Shown here piece after piece: positions 47,941 to 60,300 of a stretch of 64,000 nucleotides of DNA. The first letter of the stretch is position 1. Each line of letters opens with the position of its first letter. Made by a program: the position numbers and the translations under genes. The notes beneath the pieces are model-generated. The model was not told the DNA's origin, made no database searches, and saw only the letters and a program-made list of their open reading frames with translations. The stretch spans positions 6,587,682 through 6,651,681 of the forward strand of contig NC_045151.1 in assembly GCF_008831285.2 (NCBI RefSeq), read 5' to 3'. The stretch is from Nymphaea colorata. Taxonomy: Eukaryota; Streptophyta; Magnoliopsida; Nymphaeales; Nymphaeaceae.

Positions 47941-48829
47941 GTCATAAAATGGTGTGCGTAAATGGTGAAATGACGATGTGGTCGTGTATTGTATTGAACG
48001 ACAAGGTGGTTCTTCTCGTATAGGGACTTGTGTTTGAACTCTAAAGTGGTCATTGTTACGTCCTAGTTCGTTTTTTATTTATATCGTAAAAGGTTTCAAA
48101 ACATGCTCCGTAAACCAGGGTAACGGACAGGAAGAGACAGTGGCCTCTCTTATGAACCGCTTTCCCTTAAAAGTATATACATATATATAAATGGTGAAAT
48201 GACATAATTGGAGGTGTTGTTGTCACGATGCGTATCGGTAAATTTTTGAAAGGTGGAGTCTCGTTTTAGAATTATTTTCACAAGCATCCGTCACGTAAAT
48301 ATTGAACAGTGCCTCTTGACTCAGTCTCGTCCCATTAATCTCGAAGTCAGACGAACCCCACCTAAGTCGACGATCGTTTTCAGCGTTGACCTTCCTTTAT
48401 ATGGATCCATTATGAACCACTTGTCATGTAATTTTAGGTTTTCTTCTTTCCGCATTGGTTCCTCTTGTGCACCGCGTTACAGGATAGCTTGCGCCTTAAT
48501 ACTTTTCTGATTTAGCCCACAGTTTTGGCAAGCTCTTGCAAAAAGGAGCCTGGCCTGAACGGCCATCAAACTATCTAAGCAACGGGAGAAATTCAAATCA
48601 ACTGACTACCGGATTCACTAAATATTTAAAACTCACCATTAAAAATCTTTAGTCACAGAGGCATTAACAATGGTTTGTCATTGTATAGCGACAGTTTATG
48701 GTGCTTTTAACGTGCTTATAATGATGGATTACAAATATTTAAACATCTCACAACATGCAACAGCCTAGATTCTTGTGTTTGTGTCAACAGGGGGATGAGC
48801 TTTATGCTCTTTCCTTTTATAGGCACAAA

Positions 48830-49191
48830 TAGGGCTGCACAACGAGTTGAGCCACCTCGAGATTGACTAAAACTCACCCGTCTAAACTCAACTCAAACTC
48901 GATTCTTTTATAACCAAGTCAATCTCGAGTTAAAGTGCATGTTTGAAATGTTAAACGAGTCGAGTTCTGGTTGTATCTACATAATAAATGTTTAATTATA
49001 ATGAAAAACTAGTTAAACGGGTAACAACTAAACGAGTTGACATGCTTGTATACACAAACAAGTTAAACAAGCCGAGCTGAGCTCAAGCTTGTTTTATCAA
49101 GCTCGACTCAAGTTTTGAGCTTGAGTTTTCTGAGTTGAGTTGAGCTCCAACTAGCCCAACTCCAACTCAACTCTACTTGTGTGCAGCCCTG
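48830..49191. mobile_element. 362-bp hAT-type miniature element
   Basis: The ends TAGGGCTGCACAACGAGT and (reverse complement of the right end) CAGGGCTGCACACAAGT form inverted repeats typical of hAT. The flanking 8-mers GGCACAAA (48822-48829) and GGCACAAG (49192-49199) match at 7 of 8. The interior is dominated by GAGTTGAGCTCGA-like words. Its size and lack of a frame make it non-autonomous. Confidence 0.9.
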
Positions 49192-49672
49192 GGCACAAGA
49201 CGGTAGTGGCCTCCTAAAGCCACTTCTGTTTATTGAAGAGCAGGGAAGGGAGAGCGTAGCCATGACGGCGGGGTTCAAGATATTAAGTAATTAACGAGCT
49301 TGCAATTATAACGGTAGAAGCGAGAATGCAAACAGTTCCATATAAATAAAACACAAACGGTACTAACTATTTGACATATTCTAGCATGGGAATTAACATG
49401 CATAGTAGTAAAAAAAACCTGGAGAGTGATATATAAAACTACTTTTATAGGAAAAATGATGTTGCAATCTGATCCATAAGGCTCTAACAAGTGAACAATA
49501 TTTTGGTATTAGTAAAAGATACGGCGGTTTTGGCCATCATAAAAGGCAAGAAATCAGCTTATAAAGAGGAGTTTTGTATTCTTCACAAAGAAATAGCGGG
49601 AAAATGAAATTTTAAGTTGTAATCTCACAAAACTTTTTCTTGTAAATCCATATGAAGTGAACACTTAGAAAA

Positions 49673-49754
49673 ATTTAGTAATACAAAAAGGGGTTAGTTG
49701 CTGTCTCTCCCTCATTTAGTAATACAAAAAGGGGTTAGTTGCTGTCTCTCCCTC
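49673..49754 (+). repeat. 41-bp tandem duplication
   Basis: ATTTAGTAATACAAAAAGGG begins at 49673 and again at 49714, and the units are identical. Surrounding 49200-50080 shows no gene. Confidence 0.95.
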
Positions 49755-50248
49755 TCATCAGTCTCACAAAGCATTCAACTATTTTCTGCAATTTTTCTTC
49801 TTCTGCTATACTTGTTAAGAAAAGTAGTAACGTTTGACCAAATAATATTTTGCCGCTGTCCTAACACGGGAAACTATGTTAGGGGCATGGTGGGCGTTCT
49901 ATTTTAGCTGCAAGGGCGTGTTAGTCATTTCCAAAACCTAACACAAGGCCCGATGTTAGGAGCCATGACATACTGCTTTGGTCAAAGATTGATCATTTTT
50001 ACAAAAAAATTCTGAAAGAGTTGCTCAATAAAAGAAAAATATAATTTTAATATCAAATATCCCTCTTAAAACGTAAACATATATATATATATTCGTTCAA
50101 CTAAGAAAAGTCTGCTTCTCTATGTGATGAGTACTTGTTTTATATCAAAAAATAAATATATTTTCCTTTACTATGAAATTCGTCAAAAGTTGAGTTAATC
50201 TGGTATTTGCTAGAACGTTGATGATCTGTTTGCAATTTTTTCTATTCG

Positions 50249-50318
50249 CTCGTCTAACCTCCTCCTATTGGTTAATTTTGTTTCGCTGTCTTCCCTCCTC
50301 CTATTGGTTAACAATTCT
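50249..50318 (+). promoter_or_regulatory. Duplicated CCAAT-box promoter of the U-box gene
   Basis: CCTCCTATTGGTTAA occurs at 50261 and again at 50297, 36 bp apart. ATTGG is the CCAAT box on the opposite strand, the NF-Y target. A TATATATA stretch lies near 50080 and a CT-rich leader begins at 50318. The position just upstream of the gene fits a promoter. The transcription start is not visible from sequence. Confidence 0.5.
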
Positions 50319-50502
50319 ACTCTCTCTCTCTCTCTCCCCCTTGACTTTCGAGCGCCGTCAGTCTTTGAATTCTCCGAGTAGAGGAAGTTCCTTCTTTCTC
50401 TGCCCTCGCTCTTAGTTCATTCAAATAAAATAGCGAAGCCTCGGAGAAAACTTCATTAAATTTCCTCCTCTCTCTCTCTCTCTCAATGACATTTTTGCCG
50501 CG
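50318..50502 (+). promoter_or_regulatory. CT-rich leader (GAGA-type tracts) of the U-box gene
   Basis: Two (CT)n tracts, 50318-50336 and 50468-50485, flank GC-richer text. Such tracts are common at plant transcription starts and in leaders. An upstream ATG at 50487 would open a 28-codon frame ending near 50573 if this part is in the mature leader. A leader intron is inferred because CCTCAAACAG just before the coding ATG (acceptor end 51346) looks like a 3' splice site. Confidence 0.45.
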
Positions 50503-51351
50503 TGAAAGGAGGATCACGCGAGCTGCAGGTGATCGACAGAAGGTGCCCGGACTTATTTCTTTCTTGAGTTGATCGGTTGGTGTGTTCTTCAAATTGAAAT
50601 AGATCGTATCGCTTTCCTCTTTTCTTTCCCAAGTTCTTGCTTTCGGGTCCTTTGAGATTGGTAAATTTTGTTAGTTACGTGCATTTATGCAAATCACCAT
50701 GATTGCGGTAGTGGTTGTATGTAGACCGTGATTGTATTTTTCGGTCTTCTATTCAGAATTGCTGATCTGCTGTTGCTCTGCTAACTAATTTTGCATAAGC
50801 TTTCATATTTGTCCTATCTGTTTTTTGCAATGTTATTCAGTTGATCTTTCAGTCAGAACTTCTTGAGTTGCTTTTCAATTTCCGTGGTCTTCAATAGAAA
50901 CTCTCACGTCTCTCCTAATTCATTTCCAAATTTTTGGTCCGCTGGTTGAGCTATTAGCCATCTTATCAGTTAGTTGGGGTTGAATGGTGCTTTGTGAATC
51001 GTTGAAAGATGCTCCCGTCTCTCTGTCCCTCTCTCTCCCTTCATCTGATCGGCTTCAAGCACATCTTGAGAATCTCTTGTTTTCCAATTTTTCACTTTGA
51101 TCCATAACAAAAGTTTAGGGTACTAATTGGGAGCTTGGGCAGGCAAACTGGTTTCTTGTCCTATTTCTTTTGAAGGCCGAGAAATCGCGCATGTGGCTGT
51201 TACTACGGATACCTAATACAAGTTGATAGATGCATATTGATCATATGTGAAGTTTTCTTCTCTTTTAACATTTTATTGTGCACTGGCCTTGTTATTCTTA
51301 AGAATTGATTTTGGAAAACATGCAAGTCATTCGTTTCCTCAAACAGGTTAA

Positions 51352-54300
51352 ATGGAACATTCAGTACGGAGGGATCCAGTCAACTGCATATCTCAGTTCA
51401 ATAATTTATTACCTAGTAGAAAAGTGAAAGCCGGACAAGCTCAAATATGCTATGAACGTATAGGTGTCATACTGACACTTATCAAGCCGGTGGTTGAGGA
51501 GATTATTCATTCTGAGTTGGCTTTAAATGAGAAACTTCAGAGAAGATTGGAAGAATTGTGTATTTGCGTTGATGATTCTATGAAGCTCATGGAAAACTGG
51601 CAGCCAATGACGAGCAAGTTTTACAATGTACGTCCCTTGATCCACATCTCCAGTGATGGTCCTTTTTCTTCTGAAGGATTTTTTACAGTTTTTATTGAGT
51701 AATCCCCTTATCTTAGTTTCTGTTTCCTAAACTTATGCTATTTGTGAACCTGAAGAGGCTTTTGGGTAGGAGTATCCCCAGATATGAAATTTAGCCAAAA
51801 GAAAGTAGGGATTCTGATAATTTTGGTACTGTTTGCGGCTACTTGACAGAGTGGTAGGAAGAAAAATAACGGTGAATGACAAAGTAAGCAAAGAAACGGG
51901 ATGGGATTACTCTGAGGAGAAGAGCAGTATCTAAGATTAAATTGACATCAATATGCTTTCAGATGTGTAGTCATCAGCTTTCCTTTGAAATATTCCTTAA
52001 ACTTGTTTATTTTTTGGTTAGAACTTGCAAATGTCATGAACTGGTGTTTTCTGATTACATGACGGCATCAAGGCTGTCTCCTGAGATCAACATGTGAATA
52101 TTTGATCTCCAGAGATAAAATATTATACTTTTGTCCTATGAGATTAACATGTAAATTTTAACCTCGAATTAAAAAGTCAGTGTACTTAAGTTCCTTAAGG
52201 GAGCAGCACATGACGATCCAATAGCTAGGGAAAAAAAAAAAAAGTGAGGAGAAAAAACAAGGTTGCCAGCTCTTGTAAGAACTAAGGATTGTTGGGACCT
52301 CGCATGAAGAAAAACAAACTTATGTTAATGTCACGGATTTACTTGTGACTTTCAATGCTGTCAGCTCGTTCTGATCTAAACAACCTCTACATTGTCCTGC
52401 TGGTGTCGACTGTTCTTGCTTCATTGAAGTACTGATTTAAGGGTCCAGAAACTCAGTGGAGGACATTACCAGAGACCTTTACCTATCATATGTGTGTAGC
52501 ATTTCTTTGAAATGAACAGTGTAACTTGGTTTATTCATCAACCTTAGGCAGGTCTACTTATGTCTGTTCTTCCCATGCAGAAATTCCCAAACGAGTTGCA
52601 GGCAACAATATCTTTTATGATGGAATAACTGTAACAAACATTCATGAGCCTGACAAAAAATTATAATTTTTACGCTATCTGCTGTTAAACAGATTAAGCA
52701 GAGGATAAAATTATCATGATTCATGAATATAATGAGAAATTTGCAAACAGTAACCACAAGACAAGTCAAATAAATGAAGCAACAAAGAGTTTGGAAAAAT
52801 TTCAATATGGCTGATTTTGACTGAACAAATGTGGTGGCTTCACTACACCTGAAGCTCAAGCCATGTTCGAGTGCTCTAGCCATGTCATAGCTGCCATGAC
52901 CCTTTCAGGCTTTTGGCACATCCATATTATATGACTTCTATGGATAAGCTGTTTGTAGGCTCTGGTCTATTATCATTTCAATTTAGTTCCCTATTGTTTA
53001 GCCAGTTACCAATTCTATGGTGAAAATGTCTGGGGATTGTTGTCGTGGCTGAATATTAACAGTTGTGTGTAGAACTAGTGTATCTTATGGAAGGCATCAG
53101 TTTACTAATCCTTCTAGCAGATCATATGAACAAGACCTAAATTTGGATATGCTGGTTGATTAAAACAGCCTCTTCTTAGAAGCGGAAACTTTTTGTGTAC
53201 TGAATTCTGTTTTAACGTTTCTCATGAGGAAGTTGTCATCTGTAGATTCTGTTCTATTGAAGCTTGAGGTTATAACCCCGATCTCATTCTAGGTGCGAGC
53301 TGCTTCTTATTTCTCACACTATTATTTATCTTTCTGCATGTTGTCAGCTTTTGCAAACTGAAATGATAACTGAGAAGATTTGCATATCTGCACAAGAGAT
53401 TTGCACAATTCTCAGTTCCATGGTCTTGTCAACTTCTTTATCTTCCAAGGTGGTCCATGTTCAGGTACTTTTTTTTTATCTCTCACATAAATATTTTATG
53501 TTCATTTCATCTTTAATCATGAGTAACTAAATGCTAGTTTATGTCAACTTAACCATGCACAGCAACATGAATTCACGAGTCAGAATCAGGTGTTATCAAT
53601 GCTTAAAGAAGCTATAGAAGATCAAAGGCAGCCTAGCTCTGAAACCCTAGCGAGAATTGCAGAGTTTCTGAGCTTGTCATCAAACCATGACCTTCTAGTG
53701 GAGGCTGTGATTTTAGAAAAGGCAAAACTGCAGGCAGAGCATGAGAACAAGACTGCAGAAGTGGGGCTTATAGATCAAGTCATTGGGCTTGTCAACCACA
53801 TGCATGGCTGTCTACTGAAAATAAAACAATCCCAAACTCTCAATGGGATGCTGATTCCAGATGATTTTCGTTGTCCACTTTCCCTTGAACCAATGAGAGA
53901 TCCAGTGATTGTGGCATCTGGACAAACTTATGAGCGAGTTGTTATTAGGAAATGGTTAGATCTGGGTTTGACTGTTTGTCCAAAAACACGACAATCTCTA
54001 GTTCACACCAACCTCACTCCCAATATTGCTGTCAAGCAACTCATTGGAAATTGGTGCGAGTTGAATAAGGTTAAATTTCCTGATCCTTCCAATGATGTCA
54101 ACTTAAATCAACTGTCAACACTTCTTGAGGATGTAGAACATGTTCCTACTAATGCATGCCTTCCTGCAATTCCTAGCCCAAAATCTTCAGAGTCGGTCAC
54201 ACTTGCGAGTCCAGCTGACCACAATTTTCCAAATGAAAGCACACTTGCATCTTGTCCAAGTGAAACTTTTTCTTCTCGATCAGGTCCTCAGAGAGTTTCA

Positions 54301-57177
54301 GATAGCAGTTCTGCAAGTGGGCCTTCAGTTGCCCTTCTTGATGTTCAAGATGAATCTGAAGATGAAGCCAAATCCTTTCCAATGAGGAATGAAGATGTGA
54401 GACCTGACTCAGATGGCCTGACTGAAACTTTTGGCCGTCCAAATGTAATCACAAATGAGGAAGATCATTTGCAAAGTGGCTCAATTGGTGAAGGCTGTAA
54501 CTGTAGCACAACAGTGTCAAGTGCAATTTTTATCAACCGTGTGCAGTCAGAATCTGGAAATCCCATTGAGATGTCTAATGGTACTGCAAATGATAACAGG
54601 AACATCTCCAGTGGGGTCACATCAGAAAGTCCTGCTTCTGGTCAAGTATTAGATATTAAAACTGGAAGCCAGTCCTTATGGAGGCAGCCATTTCAATGGA
54701 ACCTTGTCTCAAATATCACCTCCTCTCCTGCTGTTGCCTCAACGTCCAATCAGTCAGATATTGAGGCTGAGGTTCAGAAGCTGGTTCAGGATTTGCAGAG
54801 CTCATCACAGGAAATACAACGATCAGCTGCTGTTGGGTTGCGGTTTCTTGCAAGACACAGCATGGAGAATCGGATTATAATTGCACATTCTGGAGCCGTC
54901 ATGTTGTTGGTCAATTTACTGTACTCAACTGACATGGAAACCCAAGAGAATGCTGTAACTGCATTGCTGAATCTCTCAATTAATGATAACAACAAGACTA
55001 TCATTGTTGATGCTGGAGCAATAGAACCTCTTATACACGTGCTTAAAGTAGGGAATGTGGAAGCAAAAGAGAATTCTGCTGCAGCACTTTTCAGCCTTTC
55101 TGTGACGGCAGAAAGCAAGATTAGGATTGGAAGATCTGGTGCAATTCAGCCACTAGTAGATTTGTTGGGCAATGGGACTCCCCGGGGGAAGAGAGATGCT
55201 GCTACTGCTTTGTATAATCTTTCTAGCTGTCCTGAAAATAAGCTGCGGATTGTGCAAGCTGGGGCTGTGAAACACCTCATTGAACTGATGGATCCTGCAT
55301 TTGGCATGATTGATAAGGCTGTTGCTGTCTTGTCTAATCTCTCGACAATTCCAGAAGGATGCAATGTGATTGGTCAGCAAGGGGGAATTCCAGTCCTTGT
55401 GGAGGTTGTTGAGCTTGGATCTTCAAGAGCAAAAGAGCGTGCAGCTTCAGCATTGCTGCAACTTTCTAGCAATAGCCGTAAATTCTCTAACATGGTACTA
55501 CAGGAAGGAGCTGTGCCTCCACTTGTAGCACTAACCCAGTTTGGGACAGCAAGAGCTAAGGAGAAGGTGTTCTCTCTCTCTTTCTCTCACCCTCCCCCAC
55601 CCCCTTCCTCTCTCTGTGTCTCTCTCTCTCCCCTTCCCTCTCTCTGCCTTGGTAGTTTCTCTTTTAGTCTGTTTTTCTCTGCATGCTGACTTAATGAATC
55701 ATTCTGCTGATGCAACGCATGTTTATTTGATGAGCAAAACAAAAAATATATTGTAAGGAAGAAATAAATGATTCAAGTGCGAAAACACTCTATATCAAAA
55801 ACTTTAGATGTCAAGTATGAGATATACCATGATCATGCTAAGGAACTAATGGATTTTGATCTGTTTGGAAATGTGCACTTGGATATATTATACAATAGAG
55901 TTGGTGTTCCGCCTGTTGATTTACTCTTCGTGTGTTCATCTTTATAGGCTGCTATATAGGATCATGCATTGTAATTGTCTGCTCTTGCTCCTTTGGTCCA
56001 TAGAAAAATGGTTTTGACACGTGCATATGCAAGGTTATCAACTGTAGTTTACTTGTTTTACATGGACATAGATGTCCTAGCTGTGGTGATGGGCTTTCCC
56101 ACTTGAGAAAATGGGCCAATCTTGCACAATGGCTGGTTTCCTTTTTCCTCGTTTCTTTTGTCATTCCTAGCAACTAAGTTTGTGAGACAAATACTATGGT
56201 GGACAATGCTTTATGGGTACCTAATTTGATGGTTAAAATATGAATGTGTGCTTTATTATATTGATTTTTCTGGAAAGCATAACGATGATAATTGTTGATG
56301 TTGCTATATGAGATATGTACATCTTAAGGGATTTTTCATATGTGCTTGAAATAATGTATAAACTTACTCCAACTTGAGGCCTTCTATTAAAGGGTATAAA
56401 AAGGTTCTTCACTCAAGCATGTAACTAATGAAAGAAATTGTGAAGGACAGACAGTGTGAGTGTGATGTATTGATTCCGATTGTATCACCTATTTCGTAGA
56501 TATAACCCTTTACATAATTTTTTTTCCTTCCACTTGATGGATTGACATATTGCCTCTTCTTTACAACATTTGATTGGCAGCACCTGCAAGGTTGTACCTT
56601 TTACCCAAAAGTACCTTGCTTCGCACTGTTTAAATCTTAACTGTTCAAAGGAATTATATGAGGGTTTGCCCTGGAGCATGTTTGGGGACACTTCTTATCT
56701 GTCGTATCTCCCCTCTTGGTGGGTCCTCCACCTTTTTATTGGGGAGATGGGGAGGGGTGGTGTTGTACAGCTATTGGCAACTGCAAATGGAAGTTATCTT
56801 ATTTACAAATGTTCTTTTCACTTGATGAATTAGATTGCCCACTAACTAGATTTAAGATTAATTACAAAATAAAAAACACGATTCCTGCTTGTGCTTTGGG
56901 AATCCAGAAAGGCCATTGGTAGTGAAAGGGAGGTACATGACGTGGCGTCGCCGCATCATGCATTTTCTGAGGAAAAAAGTGAAGGTCACATTTTGTTGCT
57001 GAATTTTTGGGCAGCATGATTTTGCTTCTTTTAGATTAAACACTCATGAACAATTTCCTTTTAATCGAATGAGCTTCGTCCTAAGCTTTTAGTTTTCCCG
57101 TTTTCCAGGCACAGATGCTTCTTAACCACTTCAAAAGTCAGCGTCATGGCAATCCAAGAAGAGCTGGATTTGTATAA
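51352..57177 (+). CDS. PUB4: U-box/ARM-repeat E3 ubiquitin ligase, PUB3/PUB4 type
   Basis: Four coding exons join in frame, all phase 0: 51352-51627, 53348-53464, 53563-55566, 57109-57177, giving 821 residues. Introns are GT-AG (1720, 98 and 1542 bp). Residues 1-225 form the U-box N-terminal region (LTLIKPVVEEIIHSELA, MENWQPMTSKFYN). The U-box is at about 228-302 (IPDDFRCPLSLEP, DPVIVASGQTYER, KWLDLGLTVCPKTRQ), and it binds the E2 enzyme. A Ser-rich linker follows to about 525. ARM repeats fill about 530-800 (ENAVTALLNLSINDNNK, GTPRGKRDAATALYNLS). The last exon encodes AQMLLNHFKSQRHG, matching the usual end of this family. The length is close to Arabidopsis PUB4 (about 830). The start is the first ATG after the inferred leader intron. 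PUB3 is the alternative name, since the N-terminus is intermediate. It is expected to ubiquitinate substrates recognised by the ARM repeats. Confidence 0.93.
51628..53347 (+). other. Intron 1 of the U-box coding region
   Basis: Donor TACAAT|GTACGT and acceptor TTGTCAG|CTTTTG. AT-rich, with a 12-A tract near 52230. The 109-residue minus frame at 52554-52883 inside it lacks any family signature. No other feature is recognised. Confidence 0.85.
55567..57108 (+). other. Last intron of the U-box gene, with CT-rich start
   Basis: Donor GAGAAG|GTGTTC, immediately followed by about 110 bp of (CT)n/CCCCCAC pyrimidine-rich text. Acceptor CCGTTTTCCAG|GCACAG. If the intron is retained, the reading continues for about 40 residues of Ser/Pro/Leu text and ends at 55689, replacing the normal 22-residue end. 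Confidence 0.88.
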
Positions 57178-57520
57178 TCGATCCCTAGGTATATGCTTTA
57201 ATTCTTCTCATGAGGCCAGCGCCAGATTACCGCATCTCATGCTCCAACATAGAGCTTATGTGATGTACACAGCGGAAAATTCTTATGCTGCCATTTTTTA
57301 TTTTTTGATATAGTTCTCCGTTGGTGATTAATATACATCGGGCATTTCTTCAACTGATTCTTTATTTTTATTTTTTTGTATTTTTCAATAATATTTTATA
57401 ATTGTCAGCTTTTCACCCTTGTGAAGATGGTGTTATTGTAATTAATGTGAATAATAATGCCAAAATGTAACCTGTTTCTGTAATATGATTATCTTATAAG
57501 ATTTTCATCTTCCTCACCTG
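57178..57520 (+). terminator. 3' untranslated and polyadenylation region of the U-box gene
   Basis: After the TAA at 57175-57177 the sequence becomes T-rich, with AATAATATTTTATAATTG near 57388 and AATAATAATG near 57451, both possible plant near-upstream polyadenylation elements. The exact cleavage site is not visible. Confidence 0.45.
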
Positions 57521-58840
57521 TCATTATCGTTTGGAATTTGTGTTCCCAGTGTGGGTCTATGTGTTTTCGTGTGTATGTGTGGGTCTACCAGACTTTTCAC
57601 ATGGAATCAGTTCCTCATTTTAAGACAACTCCTAACAAAGAGTAAATAAACAATATGAAGCTCAAACAATTGAAAATATGAAGGAGGGAAAAAATGGTTA
57701 TATGAATTAATAAAAAGTGAGATTACAAAGGAAGAAATCACTCAGAACACCGCATCAGAAGCCCTCAACAATCTGCGGTCCTGCATATCTCACGCCATCC
57801 ATAGGGAAACCTTTCGATTTGGTCCAATTGATTAACGTGGACATTCCAAAATCAATATATAATCAATGCTAATAAAATTTTTTCAGTATTCATAATTTAT
57901 AAAATACAATTCACTAACAAAACAAAGATGTTGATAAATGAGAATATCAATATGAAAAAAACTGTTACAAAAGAAAGAAACGGTCTCATAACATCAATCC
58001 TGTCTGAAAGTAATCAAATACATCAGAGAGATTTCAATTGTCACAAGCATTGCCTACATCCATAAACAAATAATGTTTGCATCAATAAAAAAAAATATTA
58101 GATTGTGAACTCCAGCATTTCAAGTGAGAGGGGTTTCCCATTACAAGATTTGCTGTTGGTCCGTGCTTCAGCTTTGCTTCCTTTTAACAGCATAAAGGTT
58201 GATGCCATAGATAATCTAAATGATAATCAGCCGCCTACTGGCCCCCACCTTGAACATTGCACCAACCCTCTTGGGAATTTGTAGAAAAACATTTGGGAAT
58301 TTGTAGAAAAGCATTCGCCTCCAAAGGCTTTTAAAAGTTTTGAAATTGTATTAATGCAGCTTCAAAAATGTTGAGTGAAGTTCTAAATTATGTTATGAAG
58401 AATCCAATTTGATTCATAACCAATTTAGATACAAAGTATGTCTGCATTTCATTAACTTGATTACGCGAAGTTAAAACCATTTTTTTATCATTCAAACACT
58501 CAAAATCAAATTCTGAGTGCCAAAACCTGGATATAAAATTTGGTTTTCATCATATCCATCCTTTCTACTCTTAACATCCAAACACATGTAGGAATTTCTT
58601 TAACCTTAGGACCTCCAAAAAAAAAAGCCTTAAAAGAATGGCATAATCATCCTTTTCCTTTTTGAAAGGAACTATGGACATGCTATTTCAAAAGATAGTT
58701 AAAAAATGCACACAAATTCGGAGAACAATATGAAATAAATTAAAAAAATAATAGTAAAATGAAAGTTTAAAAACTACACTTAAAAAACTAAAGTTTTGAT
58801 GTGATGGAAATTGGTTTTGGTTGGATGTTTAATCTGATTG
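57521..58840. other. Unassigned spacer
   Basis: A minus-strand open stretch near 57748-57830 (SKGFPMDGVRYAGPQIVEGF then stop) looks like the end of a protein but has no recognised family and no upstream exon. Otherwise AT-rich with nothing recognised. Confidence 0.35.
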
Positions 58841-59285
58841 GATTTTTAACCAAGCATGAACCTCACCACGGTTAGAAACTTTGAGTGGGTTCTGCTAATC
58901 TCGATCCAACTAGGTCTGCTTGTAGATGACCGGTTTGGTATAAGGCGAAACTCAAACTTCACCCTGCATAGAGTCCAGGAACGAGCTGAGTTAGGTTTTT
59001 ACCAAATCTTGAGCCTCATTTAGGTTGTACACCTCAAATGAATCGAGCTAGTCTTAACCAAATCAGTTGGTTCTATAAATCATCTAGCTTTGGCCTTTGG
59101 TTATACTCGATCTCACCCAAGTTAAAGACCCCTGGCAAGTAAAGTTAAACTTTGCCAAACTAGACTTGGCCATAGCTTTGACTTGGCTCAGGGCTCCACT
59201 AGACATGCACCTCACTCAGGTTAGTCACCTCAAGTGAACCAAGCTAGGTTCCAGCCAGCCAAATTGATTTATAATAGAAGAAGGG
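58841..59285. repeat. Degenerate word-repeat segment
   Basis: Recurrent AACCTCACTCAGGTTAG, TCACCCAAGTTAAAGACC and CAAGTGAACCAAGCTAGG-like words suggest an old oligomeric repeat, similar in style to the interior of the hAT miniature element at 48830. No clean ends were found. Confidence 0.45.
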
Positions 59286-60000
59286 TATCAAACTGGTTTA
59301 GGACAATTTATTGTTAGAATTAATCAGGTTAATCATTGAGGTATTTGAAATCAATTTATGAAAACTTATAGTGTGTTAAGATTTCATGCACTTCATGATG
59401 CTTTTTGGTTATCATCAAGCATATACAGTAAACTCATCATATTTTTCTTTCTCATGCACATATTCCCACCTTGAAAATCATATAGGGTGTGTGCACAATG
59501 TCCCATGCACGTAAGCATGCATGCATTGTGTTAGGGTTGCAAAAATTATGCTCAGGTCATGGAGTAGAGCAGAACTTCATCAGAATTGTTGGACACATAG
59601 CCATGTGCCTAAGAGCTATTCTCTAGTGTTAAGTTTCTTTGGGCACCATTTTCATGTGTTTTGGATATTGTTTGCTCCTTCTACTATGCAAAACATGGAA
59701 AGTTGTTCCTCCATACAAAATAGTAGAAATGTGTCTCTGTGCATGTCATTATAGCCTATGAACAACATAGAATCTTGTGATCCTCCAAAAGGCAAAACTG
59801 TTCCTCATCGCCTGTCCAAATTTATGGGTTTTCATTGTCATTTTGACTCACCTACTAATCGAATCATAGAAATTGGTTTTCTATAAAACTATTTTCAACA
59901 TGAAATCTGATATTGAGAAAGATATATGCATTCTTTGTTCAGGAGATAATATCTAAATGTTCAGCTGAAGGTAATACATCAAACATGAGTCTCTATTTAT
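59286..60000. other. Unassigned spacer upstream of the copia scrap
   Basis: It could include a decayed copia LTR or leader, but no LTR pair or TG..CA ends could be matched. The frame at 59521-59754 has no family signature. Confidence 0.3.
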
Positions 60001-60012
60001 CTTCCTTGTTTG

Positions 60013-60135
60013 TCATGGCATCTTCAACATCTTCCTCTCATGTGGTGCAATGGAACGAAGTGGCCAGATTGATGTCTGTCAAATTTTATAAGAACAACTA
60101 TTTGCTTTGGAAATTTTCAGATCCAGTCAGTAATA
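60013..60135 (+). pseudogene. Ty1/copia gag N-terminal fragment
   Basis: Within the frame 59913-60227 the stretch starting MASSTSSSHVV and continuing LMSVKFYKNNYLLWKFSDPV matches the start of plant copia gag proteins (MAS.., then a SVKL...NYLLWK block). After about 40 residues the similarity ends. Nothing of pol follows, so only a scrap of the element remains. Confidence 0.6.
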
Positions 60136-60214
60136 ATGTTATAGTGTTTCCATGCAAAATTTTCATCTCTCACGCAAACTATAACTGGGGAAAATCGTCT
60201 CCTTTAGCTCACAA

Positions 60215-60300
60215 GGTGAATCCATGAGAGATGGAGCCCATTTCATCGGTGTGAGGTTTGACCATTCTGGTGCCTTAACTGGGGAAAATCAAACCAATGA
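60215..60300 (-). repeat. Possible distant relative of the gypsy LTR 3' part
   Basis: CATCGGTGTGAGGTTTGACCATTC and GGTGCC..AACTGGGG resemble, in the same order, the plus-strand text at 19910-19960 of the old solo LTR. The match is short and diverged. Confidence 0.3.

Noticed and set aside
52554-52883. 109-residue minus frame inside the U-box gene intron
   Set aside because: Hydrophobic low-complexity text without a known family, entirely within a well-defined intron.
53590-55689. 699-residue frame taken as a single-exon U-box gene
   Set aside because: It begins at a GTG inside exon 3 and runs into the last intron; the spliced model adds the conserved N- and C-terminal parts in frame.
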